Part shown: piece by piece, positions 16,414-26,083 of the stretch | Layout of the letters: each line of letters opens with the position of its first letter | Position numbering within the stretch: the stretch's first letter is position 1 | Source: Fictibacillus phosphorivorans | GTDB taxonomy: Bacteria; Bacillota; Bacilli; Bacillales; Fictibacillaceae | Assembly: GCF_001629705.1 (NCBI RefSeq) | Contig: NZ_CP015378.1 | Location: 3,658,001 to 3,722,000 of the forward strand | Reading direction: 5' to 3' | DNA: 64,000 nt | The notes under the pieces: model-generated | The model's database searches: none | Told to the model about the DNA's origin: nothing | Seen by the model: only the letters and a program-made list of their open reading frames with translations | Translations under genes and position numbers: made by a program

Positions 16414-17721
16414 TTATTGAACTTGCTTTGTAGATGTTTGGTTTGCTAATAAATGCTTTACGATCGTATGAATCGCTTTTTTGTCCCCGACCATGCCGCC
16501 TTTTGTAGCAAGCGGTATACCATCAAAATAACCTCCGATGAATTCACCGTATGCGACAAGAGGAAGCACTTCGTTTTTTAACTTGATGCCTTCAGCTCTT
16601 CCAACAGAACAGAGTGAAGCCGTAACATCTCCACCACTAGAAAAGCAGCCGCCTATCTCATAATTCGTTGACTGGATGACAATACGCGTGATCTTTCCTA
16701 ATCCATCCGCAATTCTTTTCGCGAGTTGATCCTGGCTCACACCTTGCTCTTCAGCCAATCGTTTTAGTTCTAATCGTTTTGCCTCGGGTGAATTGGTCGT
16801 AATGATCAGGATGTCTTGGTGATGGATAGCTTCCAAGGCAGCTGTCACAGCTCTTTGAACTTCTGTTTCCCAGCTGTCCGATAGACTAGCTAATTTTTCA
16901 GCATCAACATAGACCGGTTTCGCATCTGTTTTATCGATTAAGTATGTTAGCTGTTCACCGCTTAAAGAGGTTACGCTCCCAACTGTCACGAGTATCTTTT
17001 TACTTTGTGTGTGTAGAGACGTGTAAGCCTTTGCATAATAAGCCGTTAATGGTCCCGGATCTACCGGTACGAGTTGGTAGTCCTCGATCAATGCCATCGC
17101 ATGCGCGATATCTTCAATCTCTTCATCTGTAACCGCATCCATCACAAGAATGCGATTGCCCTCGTTTATTTTTCGCTTTAACTCCTGAAGGATCGTTTTC
17201 TTTCCTTGTAAAACGGTTTCGAGTCCGATGTGTGATACGAGATGTTCACTTTGCTTACTGATAATAGAAGGAACGTACGATTCAGTAAGAGGCATGACCG
17301 GATCTTTGGCAACATCTGTAGCCTGAACAGGCACACCATCGACGAGCAAGTAACCGCCAGATGTGATTCGGCTTGAATCTGGAAACGATGCAACGACAAC
17401 CGCAATCGATCGTTCGCCAAGTTCATTTAAGACCATGTCGATCTCTGTTCCGATGTTTCCTCTTACGGTACTGTCGATTCGTTTACAGATAACATCTACA
17501 CCCCAACGCTGTAGGTTGTTCAATGACTTTTTGATCCGCATCTCGGACACATCTTTTCGTGCATACCTGCTGTCTGTATCAATACACACTGCGTTGTAGC
17601 TGCCGGAAGCTGGTTCCTGATCGTAATACACCATTGTTGCCGCTTCAAAACCTTGCTTGATCAGTTTTACCCCTGTCGCATTGGCACCTGTTAGATCATC
17701 TGCGATAACGCCGACTTTCAT
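16414..17721 (-). CDS. dtnK: Four-carbon acid sugar kinase (DUF1537, DtnK/DenK type)
   Basis: 435 residues, the full two-domain length. The N-terminal IADDLTGANATGVKLI motif holds the substrate-binding Asp residues, and the C-terminal nucleotide-binding domain contains SGGDVTASL and TKGGMVGD. It phosphorylates a C4 sugar acid at O4. It overlaps the preceding regulator stop by ATGA, so they are translationally coupled. Together with PdxA2 and GntP this matches the experimentally described D-threonate (dtnK) or D-erythronate (denK) pathways; sequence alone does not decide between them. Confidence 0.88.
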   Translation of the reverse strand: MKVGVIADDLTGANATGVKLIKQGFEAATMVYYDQEPASGSYNAVCIDTDSRYARKDVSEMRIKKSLNNLQRWGVDVICKRIDSTVRGNIGTEIDMVLNELGERSIAVVVASFPDSSRITSGGYLLVDGVPVQATDVAKDPVMPLTESYVPSIISKQSEHLVSHIGLETVLQGKKTILQELKRKINEGNRILVMDAVTDEEIEDIAHAMALIEDYQLVPVDPGPLTAYYAKAYTSLHTQSKKILVTVGSVTSLSGEQLTYLIDKTDAKPVYVDAEKLASLSDSWETEVQRAVTAALEAIHHQDILIITTNSPEAKRLELKRLAEEQGVSQDQLAKRIADGLGKITRIVIQSTNYEIGGCFSSGGDVTASLCSVGRAEGIKLKNEVLPLVAYGEFIGGYFDGIPLATKGGMVGDKKAIHTIVKHLLANQTSTKQVQ

Positions 17722-18488
17722 CCCTTTTCACCACCTTCAACGGTTACGACTTCTAAATATTCATTCAGTATTTTTTCGGTTTCATCTAAAATGTGCTGAT
17801 CTGTAATCAAACCATGTATTTGATTTAAGTCACAAACCTTTGTTAATGATTTTTGATCAAACTTGCTAGAGTCAGCCACGAGCCATGTTTTTTCCGATGC
17901 TTCAATCATCAGCTTTTTGATCGAAGCCTTCTCATAAGTCGGTGCTGTAATACCAGCTTGACTGTGGATCGCATGAGCTCCTAAGAAAAAGAGATCTACG
18001 TGAATTCCTCTTAACATCTGCTCTGTTAACGGGCCGAACAATGTTCCGATCGTATTCTGTAGTTCGCCTCCAGTAACAATCACTTTCACATTCGTATCGA
18101 GAAGCTCAGCTGCAATTTTTATATCATTCGTAACAACTGTGATCGTCGTTTTGTCCTTTAACAATTTTGCAATCTCTAACGTTGTTGTTCCTGAATCTAA
18201 AAGAATGGTCGAGTGATCCTGTATGAATTGCACCGCTCTTTCGGCGATTGCTCTCTTACGGTCGTTGAACTTCCCTTCTTTTGTTCGAAAAGATGATTCC
18301 ACGACTAACGGCTTGTTCAGAATTGCTCCGCCATGCGTTCTAATAATCTGGTCCGTTTCTTCGAGAAAGGCAAGATCACGGCGGATTGTCATCGCCGAAA
18401 CATTTAATTCGTTTACTAGATCCTCAATCTCAATTTTCCCGTTCGTATTTAATTGTTGAAGAATATGCTCTCTACGCTCTTTAGGCAT
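17718..18488 (-). CDS. DeoR-family repressor of the four-carbon acid operon
   Basis: 256 residues from ATG 18488, with AAAGGTGA at 8-nt spacing; the upstream ATGs lie on or before that site. N-terminal DeoR HTH (RREHILQQLNTNGKI, VSAMTIRRDLAFLEE) is followed by the DeoRC ISOCOT-fold sensor domain with LLDSGTTTLEIAKLL and VTNDIKIAAELL. First gene of the operon with dtnK, pdxA2 and gntP, so probably autoregulated and induced by a phosphorylated intermediate. The ligand is inferred. Confidence 0.9.
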   Translation of the reverse strand: MPKERREHILQQLNTNGKIEIEDLVNELNVSAMTIRRDLAFLEETDQIIRTHGGAILNKPLVVESSFRTKEGKFNDRKRAIAERAVQFIQDHSTILLDSGTTTLEIAKLLKDKTTITVVTNDIKIAAELLDTNVKVIVTGGELQNTIGTLFGPLTEQMLRGIHVDLFFLGAHAIHSQAGITAPTYEKASIKKLMIEASEKTWLVADSSKFDQKSLTKVCDLNQIHGLITDQHILDETEKILNEYLEVVTVEGGEKG

Positions 18489-18654
18489 TATTTTCATCAC
18501 CTTTGTTATTTTCGAACATCTTATATGTATTATAATGTTACAAACGAACATTAATGTCAACTTATTTGTTTAAAATGAACATATTGTTTTGCAAGGTGTT
18601 ATCCAATGGATGATGTGGCTGTGGTGATATGTGTCGAAAATCGTTTAAATTATT

Positions 18655-18735
18655 TTATACGTGAAATTATTGTAGTTATCCGCGAAATTATTACGCTTAT
18701 CCGTGAATATAATTTGGATTACCGTGGATATATTT
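18655..18735. repeat. Array G: TTATCCGTGAA keyword array, 21-bp period
   Basis: TTATACGTG, TTATCCGCG, TTATCCGTG and ATTACCGTG begin at 18655, 18676, 18697 and 18718; AAATTATT follows the first two. A decayed unit may precede. It lies between the divergent DeoR and rsbY genes. No conserved tail. The rest of the gap (18489-18650 and 18740-18960) shows nothing else recognised, apart from probable promoters. Confidence 0.75.
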
Positions 18736-18984
18736 CAAGCAGTCTATCTGGTGTGTACAAACCATAATAATGTTCATATCCTGAACACAGTCTATTATGT
18801 AGCACACCCCTCTTCTGCTATAACTAGCATAATCTACCCCTTAAACTGTCACATCACCACTATCCCACTCTAAATAATCTAAAAAATAGTCCCATTCCCC
18901 ATTTACTTGTATACTAGAGTTATAGAAATGAATGATCCTAGAAAAACACACAATAAATGGTACATATAAGGGGAAGAAGTTTGA

Positions 18985-20115
18985 ATGTCCATTCTGATCG
19001 TTGATGATAATACAGTAAATTTATTTGTAATAGAAAAAATATTGAAGAATGCAGGATACGACGATTGCACCTCTCTTTCTTCTGCTCAACAGCTGTTCGA
19101 TCACCTCGAAGAAAACGAAAAAGAGCTGAACAAAAAGTCGATCGACCTGATTCTCCTTGATATCATGATGCCGGAGATCGATGGGATCGAGGCTTGTCAA
19201 CGCGTTCAAAAAGACGAACGTTTTAAAGACATTCCGATCATCTTCATCACGGCGCTCGAAGACTCTACGAAATTAGCAGAAGCGCTAGATTGCGGTGGAA
19301 TGGATTATGTGACGAAGCCGATCAATAAAGTAGAACTTCTTGCTAGAATCCGTGTCGCACTGCGATTGAAGTACGAAAAAGATTGGCACGCGGAACAAGA
19401 ACAAAAGATTCAGAACGAACTCGATCTTGCGATGCAAGTTCAAAAAGGCTTGTTGAATCCGCCGATCAAAGAAGACAACATCACGATAAACGTGTCTCAT
19501 CTGCCTTCCTTTAAGCTCGCGGGCGATATGTATTATTGGCACAAATTTGATGACAACCGGTATGGCATCATCTTGCTTGATATGATGGGGCATGGGATTT
19601 CCTCTTCACTCGTTTGCATGTTTATCTCTTCTGTTATGCGAGACAGCATTAAAGAACTAAGAGATCCCGAACTTGTGATTAAAGAATTGAACCGTTATAT
19701 GTCACTTCTTCACAATCCCAAAAACGATTATAACTACTATTTCACAGGCATCTACCTTTTGATCGATACCGAGAAAAAGACGGTAGAATACGTGAATGCC
19801 GGGCATCCAGAAGGCTATGCGCTCGTTGATAATTCACTCCAACCTATCGAACGCAGTTGTTATGCGGTTGGTTTCTTTGAACAGATCGAAGTGAAGAAGT
19901 CTGTGATCCACTACGAAGACAACATTCAGTTGCTGCTCTTCACAGATGGTGTGTTAGAAGCTGGGAATGATGAAGAACGAATGTTAGAGAAGCTGAAGTA
20001 CGTGGCTTCAGAAAAATGGAGCAACATCAGGTCACCGATTCACCTAGTGATTCCTGAAGAACAACAAAAAGATCAGAGCGATGACATGTGTATCATGATG
20101 ATTCAAGCCAAATAA
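18985..20115 (+). CDS. rsbY: RsbY-like response regulator-PP2C phosphatase
   Basis: 376 residues: receiver domain (1-125; DD at 6-7, phospho-Asp in LILLDIMMPE, Lys in VTKPIN), short coiled linker, then a SpoIIE/PP2C domain with FKLAGDMYYW, LLDMMGHGISSSL and LFTDGVLEAG, which supply the metal-binding Asp residues. In the B. cereus group RsbY is activated by the kinase RsbK and dephosphorylates the anti-anti-sigma factor RsbV to release SigB. Here rsbM and rsbK homologues lie convergently just downstream. No sigB, rsbV or rsbW in the window. GGGGAAG ribosome site. Confidence 0.88.
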   Translation: MSILIVDDNTVNLFVIEKILKNAGYDDCTSLSSAQQLFDHLEENEKELNKKSIDLILLDIMMPEIDGIEACQRVQKDERFKDIPIIFITALEDSTKLAEALDCGGMDYVTKPINKVELLARIRVALRLKYEKDWHAEQEQKIQNELDLAMQVQKGLLNPPIKEDNITINVSHLPSFKLAGDMYYWHKFDDNRYGIILLDMMGHGISSSLVCMFISSVMRDSIKELRDPELVIKELNRYMSLLHNPKNDYNYYFTGIYLLIDTEKKTVEYVNAGHPEGYALVDNSLQPIERSCYAVGFFEQIEVKKSVIHYEDNIQLLLFTDGVLEAGNDEERMLEKLKYVASEKWSNIRSPIHLVIPEEQQKDQSDDMCIMMIQAK

Positions 20116-20168
20116 AAAAAGCAGGATAGAAGAGGTCATCACCCCCCTTCTTCCTGCTTTATTTTTTT
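20116..20168. terminator. Bidirectional terminator between rsbY and rsbM
   Basis: GCAGGATAGAAG pairs with CTTCTTCCTGC (one bulged T), flanked by AAAAAAA and TTTATTTTTTTT. Confidence 0.88.
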
Positions 20169-21013
20169 TGATAGATTTTAACTTGTTCCGCAAAGTCCGT
20201 ATATTTATCCGCACAGTCTGCGAATTGAATAGATTCTTTATCTCCAAGACCAAGGAATCCATGTGGACTGAGGCTATCGTAGAACAGCTCATGCACTTGA
20301 TTTTGAAGAGCAGCCGTAAAGTAAATCAGTACATTTCGGCAAAGAATGACGTGAAATTCATTAAACGAATGATCCGTCACAAGATTATGCTGCAAAAAGC
20401 TGATCTGCTTTAATAATGAAGGCTTTAAATACGCAAAGTGGCCGTCTGTCGTATAGTACTCAGAAAAGGCTTGAGTCCCTCCAGCCGCCATATAGTTCTT
20501 CGTGTATGTCCTCATCTTACTCAGAGGCAGAATGCCCGATCGCGCCTTGTTGAGAACCGGTTCGTTCATGTCAGTCGCATAAAACTTCGTCTTGTGAGTT
20601 AAGCCTTCTTCTTCCATTAAAATCGCCATCGAATATACTTCTTCACCTGTCGCACATCCAGCATGCCAGATGCGAATCTCCGGTAGTTCTCTCAGCTCGG
20701 GAATCACCTTTTGGCGAAACGCAGAAAAGAACTCGGGATTCCGAAACATCTCCGTTACGTTGATCGAAAAGTCGTTGAGCAGCGTTGTCATAAAAGCAGG
20801 TTCGTGCAGTACTTTTTCCAATACACCTGTAATCGTTGAAATCTGTTCAAGCTGCATGCGATTGTGCACCCGTCTATGGATGGAGGACCGCATATACTGG
20901 CGAAAATCGAATCCAGATATGCGGTACAACCCTTCTAATAACAGCTCCATCTCAAGCGTTTCCGTTATGCTATTTTCCTGGTTGTCATCGTTGTTCCATA
21001 AGAAATCCTTCAT
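20159..21013 (-). CDS. rsbM: RsbM-like CheR-type methyltransferase
   Basis: 284 residues, CheR fold: N-terminal helical domain (RQYMRSSIHRRVHNRM), then SAM-binding IWHAGCATGEEVYSMAIL, ATDMNE and the RNVLIYF motif. In B. cereus RsbM methylates the kinase RsbK and damps SigB activation. The gene lies 13 bp downstream of the rsbK homologue on the same strand, so they form one operon, with rsbY facing them. No chemotaxis genes are nearby, which argues against a chemotaxis role. SAM binding is visible; the RsbK target is inferred from synteny. Confidence 0.88.
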   Translation of the reverse strand: MKDFLWNNDDNQENSITETLEMELLLEGLYRISGFDFRQYMRSSIHRRVHNRMQLEQISTITGVLEKVLHEPAFMTTLLNDFSINVTEMFRNPEFFSAFRQKVIPELRELPEIRIWHAGCATGEEVYSMAILMEEEGLTHKTKFYATDMNEPVLNKARSGILPLSKMRTYTKNYMAAGGTQAFSEYYTTDGHFAYLKPSLLKQISFLQHNLVTDHSFNEFHVILCRNVLIYFTAALQNQVHELFYDSLSPHGFLGLGDKESIQFADCADKYTDFAEQVKIYQKK

Positions 21014-21026
21014 CAGTGGTCGATCC

Positions 21027-23783
21027 TCACTTTGTCATCCAAACATGCATCACAGAAAAAAGCTGTTCGAGCTTCAGCGGCTTGCTGATATAATCAGAAG
21101 CCCCTGCTTCTAGGCACTTTTCACGGTCGTTCTTCATCGCTTTTGCCGTTAGGGCAATGATCGGCAAGTCTTTATGCTCACCTGTTCCGCGTATGCGCTG
21201 CATCGTTTCATAGCCATCCATCTCTGGCATCATAATATCCATTAAAATCAGGTCAATCTTCTTGTTCGCATCCAAAACGTCCAGACACTCCATGCCGTTG
21301 TTGGCGATCAGAATGTTCATTCCTTTTTGTTCAAGAGCTGTTTTTAACGCGAAAATATTTCGATTATCGTCATCTGTGATCAATACGGTTTTACCATAAA
21401 ATACGTTCTCTTCGTCTACTGTGATCGACGGTTGCTCCGCCTCAGGCTCTGTCGGTACGATTTTAGCCGTGATCGGTGGTTCTGCAACAGCTATCGAGTG
21501 GCTCGCCTGCTCGAGGGCAGTTGCCACTTCAGCTGATGCGCCAAGGAATGTTTGTACAGAAACACTTTCGTCAGAAATACTTGGAATCAGAAGTTTAAAC
21601 GTACTTCCTTTTCCTTCTTCACTTTGCAGCTGCAATCTTCCACCTAAAAGCTTCGCAAACTCACTGCTGATGGATAATCCAAGACCAGTTCCACCAAACT
21701 TACGGATCGTAGCTCCATCACCTTGCTGGAAAGCTTGGAAAATGAGTTCGTGCTTCTCTTTCGGTATGCCGATTCCCGTATCTTTAATCGCTACTTCTAA
21801 CCAATAATCAACACCGTTGTAGATTACATCTGTTTGTACTTTTTTCACGCTAACAGACACGGAACCTTTTTCCGTAAACTTAAACGCGTTGGAAAGGAGG
21901 TTCTTGATGATCTGCTGAAAACGTTTTTCGTCAGTTTGTAGAAGAGTTGGGACATCTGGAGCCACATTGATCGTAAAGTTTAGATTCTTCTGATCTGCGA
22001 TATGAGTAAAGTTTCTCTCCAGGTTACTTGGGAACTCACTCAGGTTCACTTCACTAAGCATGATCTCCAGCTTCCCTGCTTCTACCTTCGAAAGGTCTAG
22101 AATATCGTTGATCAGGTTCAGCAGATCTTGTCCAGAAGAATGAATCACTTTAGCAAACTCTAACTCTTCGTCAGAAAGTGATTGGTTTCCATTTTCGGCA
22201 AGCATCTCCGAAAGGATTAAAATGCTGTTAAGCGGAGTTCTTAATTCATGAGACATGTTCGCCAAAAACTCTGATTTGTATTTTGAGCCTGTTTCAAGCT
22301 GCTTCGCTTTATCTTCAAGATCCTTTTTCGCGATCTCAAGTGCCTTTGATTTCTCCTCGGCATCTTGGGAACGTGATTCAAGCTGCTCGTTGATCATCTG
22401 AAGCTCTTCCGATTGCATCTGTAATTCTTCCGATTGTGTTTGAAGCTCCTCAGATTGCGCCTGCAGTTCTTCTGTCATCGCTTGTGATTCAGATAGAAGT
22501 CTCGCAATCTCCATACGATCGATCACTCGGTTGATCGTGAGCCCAAATGTTTCAAGTACTTTTTCAATAAATGAGATGTGCTGGTTGCTGTATGAACTCA
22601 GACTCGCTAGCTCAATAACCGCTACAATCTCATCTTCGTGTACAATCGGTGCGATCAAAATGCTGTTCGGTTTTGTCTCTCCAAGTCCAGAAGAAATGAG
22701 CGTGTACTCTCCTTCGATTCTGTCGATCACTTGCACTCGTTTTTCTAATGCACATTGTCCGATAAGACCTTGTCCTAACTTAAAACTAGCTCGTCCAACA
22801 TCTGCATCCGTATCGGCGAACGCTCCCTTTTTTACAAAACGAACGTTCTCGTCTTTGCCTTCTTTAATGTAAAAAGCACCATATGACGATTCTGTGATCT
22901 GTGCAGTCGCAGAAAGGAAGATCTCCGCAAGCGTTTCAAGTGATGATACGCCTTGGTTCTTACTGACAACATCCGTTACACTTCGCTGCAGCCAGTCACG
23001 TTCTTCAAAAGAATTCAACAGTTCGTTCGTCGCTTCTCCTAAATCACGAATCTCATCGTTCGATTTTACATGAATGCGGCTGCTTAAGTTCCCGCCTGTC
23101 GTCATCGCGCGGATCGTCCCAACAACTTCTTTTATCGTTTTGATGATCGATCCTGAGATCACCCATGCAAGAGCAGTCGAAACGAGAACGACGAACGCAA
23201 GCAAACTAAAAAGACCGATTTCTAAGTATCGATTTTGTTCGTTTAGATCATTTGCACGTTTTTGTGTAAGACTTTTTTCTGTATCACGGAAAGAATCAAA
23301 CTGCTGTAGCACTTTTTCAGTCTGTGATTTTCCTGGATCTTGTTTAAAGAACTCAGCAATACCTGCCGTGTCATTCTGCTGTTTCATTTGAATCGGTGGA
23401 TCACCCGCAACAGCAACCCAATTTTGAATGTTTTCATTGATCTCAGCAATTCTCTTCTGCTGACTCGGATTGTCCGATAACAGCTGATTCAGCGTGTTGT
23501 AGTCTTTTGACCATTGAGAGCTTGCTTCATTATAGAGTTGAAGATAGCTTTCATCACCCGTAATGATGTACGCACGCTTATTGGTTTCCATTTTCAAGAG
23601 ATCCTTTTCAATCTGACTCGTAAGATCTCGAACCGCAAAATCATGCTGGATAATAAAGTTCCTCTCACTCTTCATCGTGTCCAACTGATTGGTTACCGCA
23701 AGAATAGCAGCAATTAAACAGATAATGATCACAATATAGCCAGTAATAATTTTCTGGCGAATCCCGAATCTAAAATTATTCAT
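21027..23783 (-). CDS. rsbK: RsbK-like hybrid sensor kinase (CHASE3-HAMP-GAF-HK-REC)
   Basis: 918 residues. TM helix near 12-30, extracytoplasmic CHASE3 domain, second TM near 190-212, HAMP, GAF (about 285-430), a coiled coil with repeating EELQxQSEELQ units (about 440-510), HisKA ([19 protein letters not shown]), HATPase_c ([17 protein letters not shown]) and a C-terminal receiver ([20 protein letters not shown]). This is the architecture of B. cereus RsbK, whose receiver hands phosphate to RsbY and whose activity is tuned by RsbM methylation. The E/Q-rich coiled coil is a plausible methylation region by analogy with chemoreceptors; not proven here. Confidence 0.9.
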   Translation of the reverse strand: MNNFRFGIRQKIITGYIVIIICLIAAILAVTNQLDTMKSERNFIIQHDFAVRDLTSQIEKDLLKMETNKRAYIITGDESYLQLYNEASSQWSKDYNTLNQLLSDNPSQQKRIAEINENIQNWVAVAGDPPIQMKQQNDTAGIAEFFKQDPGKSQTEKVLQQFDSFRDTEKSLTQKRANDLNEQNRYLEIGLFSLLAFVVLVSTALAWVISGSIIKTIKEVVGTIRAMTTGGNLSSRIHVKSNDEIRDLGEATNELLNSFEERDWLQRSVTDVVSKNQGVSSLETLAEIFLSATAQITESSYGAFYIKEGKDENVRFVKKGAFADTDADVGRASFKLGQGLIGQCALEKRVQVIDRIEGEYTLISSGLGETKPNSILIAPIVHEDEIVAVIELASLSSYSNQHISFIEKVLETFGLTINRVIDRMEIARLLSESQAMTEELQAQSEELQTQSEELQMQSEELQMINEQLESRSQDAEEKSKALEIAKKDLEDKAKQLETGSKYKSEFLANMSHELRTPLNSILILSEMLAENGNQSLSDEELEFAKVIHSSGQDLLNLINDILDLSKVEAGKLEIMLSEVNLSEFPSNLERNFTHIADQKNLNFTINVAPDVPTLLQTDEKRFQQIIKNLLSNAFKFTEKGSVSVSVKKVQTDVIYNGVDYWLEVAIKDTGIGIPKEKHELIFQAFQQGDGATIRKFGGTGLGLSISSEFAKLLGGRLQLQSEEGKGSTFKLLIPSISDESVSVQTFLGASAEVATALEQASHSIAVAEPPITAKIVPTEPEAEQPSITVDEENVFYGKTVLITDDDNRNIFALKTALEQKGMNILIANNGMECLDVLDANKKIDLILMDIMMPEMDGYETMQRIRGTGEHKDLPIIALTAKAMKNDREKCLEAGASDYISKPLKLEQLFSVMHVWMTK

Positions 23784-23890
23784 CCCCTATATTCCTGCCT
23801 TTTTACAAAAAATGTTTTTATGCCTAATTATACTGTTATTTGTGAGATAAAGGTAGTAAGGAAGGCCGTGGAATGTGCTGGAAAAAGAAA

Positions 23891-23922
23891 AAACTAGATC
23901 TTTTTTACTGAGATCTAGTTTT
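23891..23922 (-). terminator. Terminator of the 200-residue membrane protein gene
   Basis: AAAACTAGATCT / AGATCTAGTTTT stem with poly-T on the minus strand. Confidence 0.85.
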
Positions 23923-23928
23923 AGGCGT

Positions 23929-24531
23929 TTAGTTTGTGGGTTGCAGCTTATTTTTATAGTGAAGTGCGGATAGTAGTTTTAATCCACCTAATGTTTTGAT
24001 TTGTTTTTCAAGAATGGTGAGTGCTTGGTTTTTGTTGCCGTTTCGTCGAAGTTCCTCCACTGTCAACCACGTTACATAATGCGGGTCTTTTAACTGGTTT
24101 TTATGTTGCTCGTAATCTGCCTGTCTGCCTTCTTCCATCGCAACGATTGCAGAATAATAGAGGGTAAGATCACTCTTTTTCATGTTTTTGAGGAGCTCTT
24201 TTGCGTCGTCCCATCTTTCTTGCTGTGTGTATAGCATGATCTCGGCGTATTTCCTTGCCTGCGCCTGTTTAATTTTCGTGAGTCTCGTTTCGGCTTCACT
24301 TTCCTCTTCATATAAGAAAGCATATAAAAAGCGATGATATGGCTGTTTTGATTTTAGTAAGTATCTTTTTACTTTTTCAGCATCTTTTTGCCACATTAAT
24401 GGATAGAGAAGTGCTAGGAATGAGCTTGCTACAAATAGGACAAGCAGCGTGACGAACACCCAAGTTTGTGCACCAAGTACGGAGAGTGTGAATGAAAGGA
24501 TGAATAGCATGAGGTAGAGAATCCAGATCAT
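23929..24531 (-). CDS. Hypothetical membrane-anchored protein with TPR-like C-terminus
   Basis: 200 residues. Two N-terminal membrane helices (about 2-20 and 24-46), then a soluble helical part rich in Lys, Glu and Gln (AQARKYAEIMLYTQQERWDDAKELL, seen in part as ERWDDAKELLKNMKK), which has a TPR-like helix-pair pattern. Not recognised as a named family. Probably a cytoplasmic domain tethered to the membrane. Single-gene unit with GAAAGGAA as ribosome site and array C immediately upstream, so the array may lie in or near its promoter region. Confidence 0.7.
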   Translation of the reverse strand: MIWILYLMLFILSFTLSVLGAQTWVFVTLLVLFVASSFLALLYPLMWQKDAEKVKRYLLKSKQPYHRFLYAFLYEEESEAETRLTKIKQAQARKYAEIMLYTQQERWDDAKELLKNMKKSDLTLYYSAIVAMEEGRQADYEQHKNQLKDPHYVTWLTVEELRRNGNKNQALTILEKQIKTLGGLKLLSALHYKNKLQPTN

Positions 24532-24592
24532 AGGTTTTATGATTCCTTTCTGTAGTAGAAGTTTCCATATTTATTATTACATAGAGAGGGGA

Positions 24593-24762
24593 TTTTACGG
24601 TACGTGTTTTTATATTTGTTACACGTTCGCCGGTAAAGTGGGTGTTTTCACCTGTAAAGTGACCGTTTCCACCTGTGAACCATTCTGTTTCACCGCTAAC
24701 TGTACCTTGACCACCTGAAATTGGCTCCTGACCACCTGAAACCAACTCCAAACACACTTGAA
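24593..24762 (-). repeat. Array C: six-unit 21-bp-period keyword array with conserved tail
   Basis: Oriented on the minus strand. In plus-strand terms CGCCGGTAA, CACCTGTAA, CACCTGTGA, CACCGCTAA, CACCTGAAA and CACCTGAAA start at 24628, 24649, 24670, 24691, 24712 and 24733, with a decayed seventh near 24755. The tail is at 24593-24628, identical in its core to array A. The whole array is an open frame on the minus strand by chance or by period (21 = 7 codons). Confidence 0.9.
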
Positions 24763-24777
24763 CCCATCCATAAACAT

Positions 24778-24807
24778 AAAAAAGCCCAAAGGGGCATCCC
24801 TTTGAGC
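24778..24807 (-). terminator. Terminator of pxpA
   Basis: GCTCAAAGGG / CCCTTTGGGC stem, loop ATGC, then TTTTTT on the minus strand. Confidence 0.88.
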
Positions 24808-24822
24808 TAACTTCCGTCCAAT

Positions 24823-25590
24823 TTATATACTTTCTCCGATTTTCCGTACCGAAATCCCGGATTCCTCTAAGGTTTGTCTGATTTTCTTAGCAAAACTTAG
24901 TGCATGAGCTCCGTCACCGTGAATACACACCGTATCTGCTTTAATATCGACGTCAACATCTTGCTGCGTCATCACTTTTCCCTCTTTTGCCATACGAATC
25001 ACTTGTGCGACAGCCGCATCATCATCCGTAATCACCGCATGTGGCAGTTTGCGTGAAGTAAGCGTGCGATCTTGCTGATACGTTCGATCAGCGAAAACTT
25101 CAGATGCTGTTCGCAAGCCGATCTTTTCACCTGCTGAAACGAGTTCACTCCCAGCAAGTCCAAACAAAATAAGCTCAGGGTTCACTTTATAAACTGCTTC
25201 GGCGATCGCTTCAGACAGCTCACGATTCACCGCTGCCATGTTATAAAGCGCGCCATGTGGTTTCACGTGTTGAATCGTTCCGCCTTCAGCTTTCACAAAC
25301 CCCCACAATGAGCCGATCTGATAAACCACCATCTCATACGCTTCTTGAGGAGAGATGTCGATGTTGCGACGCCCGAATCCTGCTAGATCAGGCAATCCCG
25401 GATGAACACCGATACCAACTTCATGCTCTAATGCTAATTTCACTGTTTTTCTCATCGTAGCAGGATCTCCCGCATGAAAGCCGCATGCGATGTTTGCTGA
25501 CGTTATGTATTTTAGAATCTCTTCGTCTGTTCCAAGTTTGTAAGCGCCAAAACTCTCGCCCATGTCGCAGTTAATATCAATAATACTCAT
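24823..25590 (-). CDS. pxpA: 5-oxoprolinase subunit A (LamB/YcsF family)
   Basis: 255 residues, full family length. Signatures [11 protein letters not shown] at the start, [12 protein letters not shown] near 33, [20 protein letters not shown] ([17 protein letters not shown]) near 60, and [10 protein letters not shown] near 105, then [10 protein letters not shown]. PxpA works with PxpB and PxpC to hydrolyse 5-oxoproline to glutamate using ATP. In B. subtilis the gene is next to ycsG, ycsI, kipI (pxpB) and kipA (pxpC). Here it is alone, 23 kb from ycsG-ycsI, so the partner subunits must lie elsewhere or be absent. Confidence 0.93.
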   Translation of the reverse strand: MSIIDINCDMGESFGAYKLGTDEEILKYITSANIACGFHAGDPATMRKTVKLALEHEVGIGVHPGLPDLAGFGRRNIDISPQEAYEMVVYQIGSLWGFVKAEGGTIQHVKPHGALYNMAAVNRELSEAIAEAVYKVNPELILFGLAGSELVSAGEKIGLRTASEVFADRTYQQDRTLTSRKLPHAVITDDDAAVAQVIRMAKEGKVMTQQDVDVDIKADTVCIHGDGAHALSFAKKIRQTLEESGISVRKIGESI

Positions 25591-25696
25591 GAAAAGACCT
25601 CCCGCTTTTTAAACATACGTTTAATTTACACCAACTGTACGATAAGTTTTATATATTGTAAAATGTTTAGGAAAACTAATGAAGGAGGTGAGACAT

Positions 25697-25972
25697 GTGG
25701 AAAAAGTACTGAATGAAATTCTAGTAAAATTACTCAGCATCGATAATAAGGTTTCTGATCTGGATGATAAAGTTTCTAATCTGGATAATAAAGTGACCAA
25801 TTTAGATAAAAAGGTGAAAACCTTAGAAACTGGTCAGCAACAGATTCTAACTAGACTGGATACATTAGAAACGGATGTAAAAGAAGTTAAAGCCACTGTC
25901 AATCGGATCGAAGTTAGTCAAAATGATGATGTGGTCGGATTATTAAAAGTAATGCAAAAACAAAAACATTAA
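25697..25972 (+). CDS. Small coiled-coil protein of unknown function
   Basis: 91 residues from GTG 25697: AAGGAGGTGA lies 5 bp upstream, and the ATG at 25679 precedes that site. Residues 12-75 are strict heptads (IDNKVSDLDDKV, NLDNKVTNL, then KTLETGQQQ), so a parallel coiled coil is expected; the pattern resembles small phage or XhlA-like coiled coils but without a membrane segment. The 21-bp repetition in the DNA here is explained by these heptads and is separate from the intergenic arrays. Monocistronic. Confidence 0.75.
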   Translation: MEKVLNEILVKLLSIDNKVSDLDDKVSNLDNKVTNLDKKVKTLETGQQQILTRLDTLETDVKEVKATVNRIEVSQNDDVVGLLKVMQKQKH

Positions 25973-26047
25973 CCCACATGTTCTATCTATCGCTTCAGAA
26001 AAAGTCCTCGATTGTACATTTCTAGATCATTTCAGATTTCTCAAATC

Positions 26048-26083
26048 CTAAAAAAACGGAAAGCCCCTTGAGAGCAAGGGGCT
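26048..26083. terminator. Bidirectional terminator between the coiled-coil gene and glxK
   Basis: AGCCCCTTG / CAAGGGGCT perfect 9-bp stem, loop AGAG, with T-rich sequence on both sides in the respective orientations. Confidence 0.88.

Noticed and set aside
25733..25830. 21-bp repetition in the small coiled-coil gene, at first counted with the arrays
   Set aside because: The whole heptad is conserved at protein level (coiled coil), lies inside a gene with a strong ribosome site, and has no keyword-plus-random-spacer pattern.
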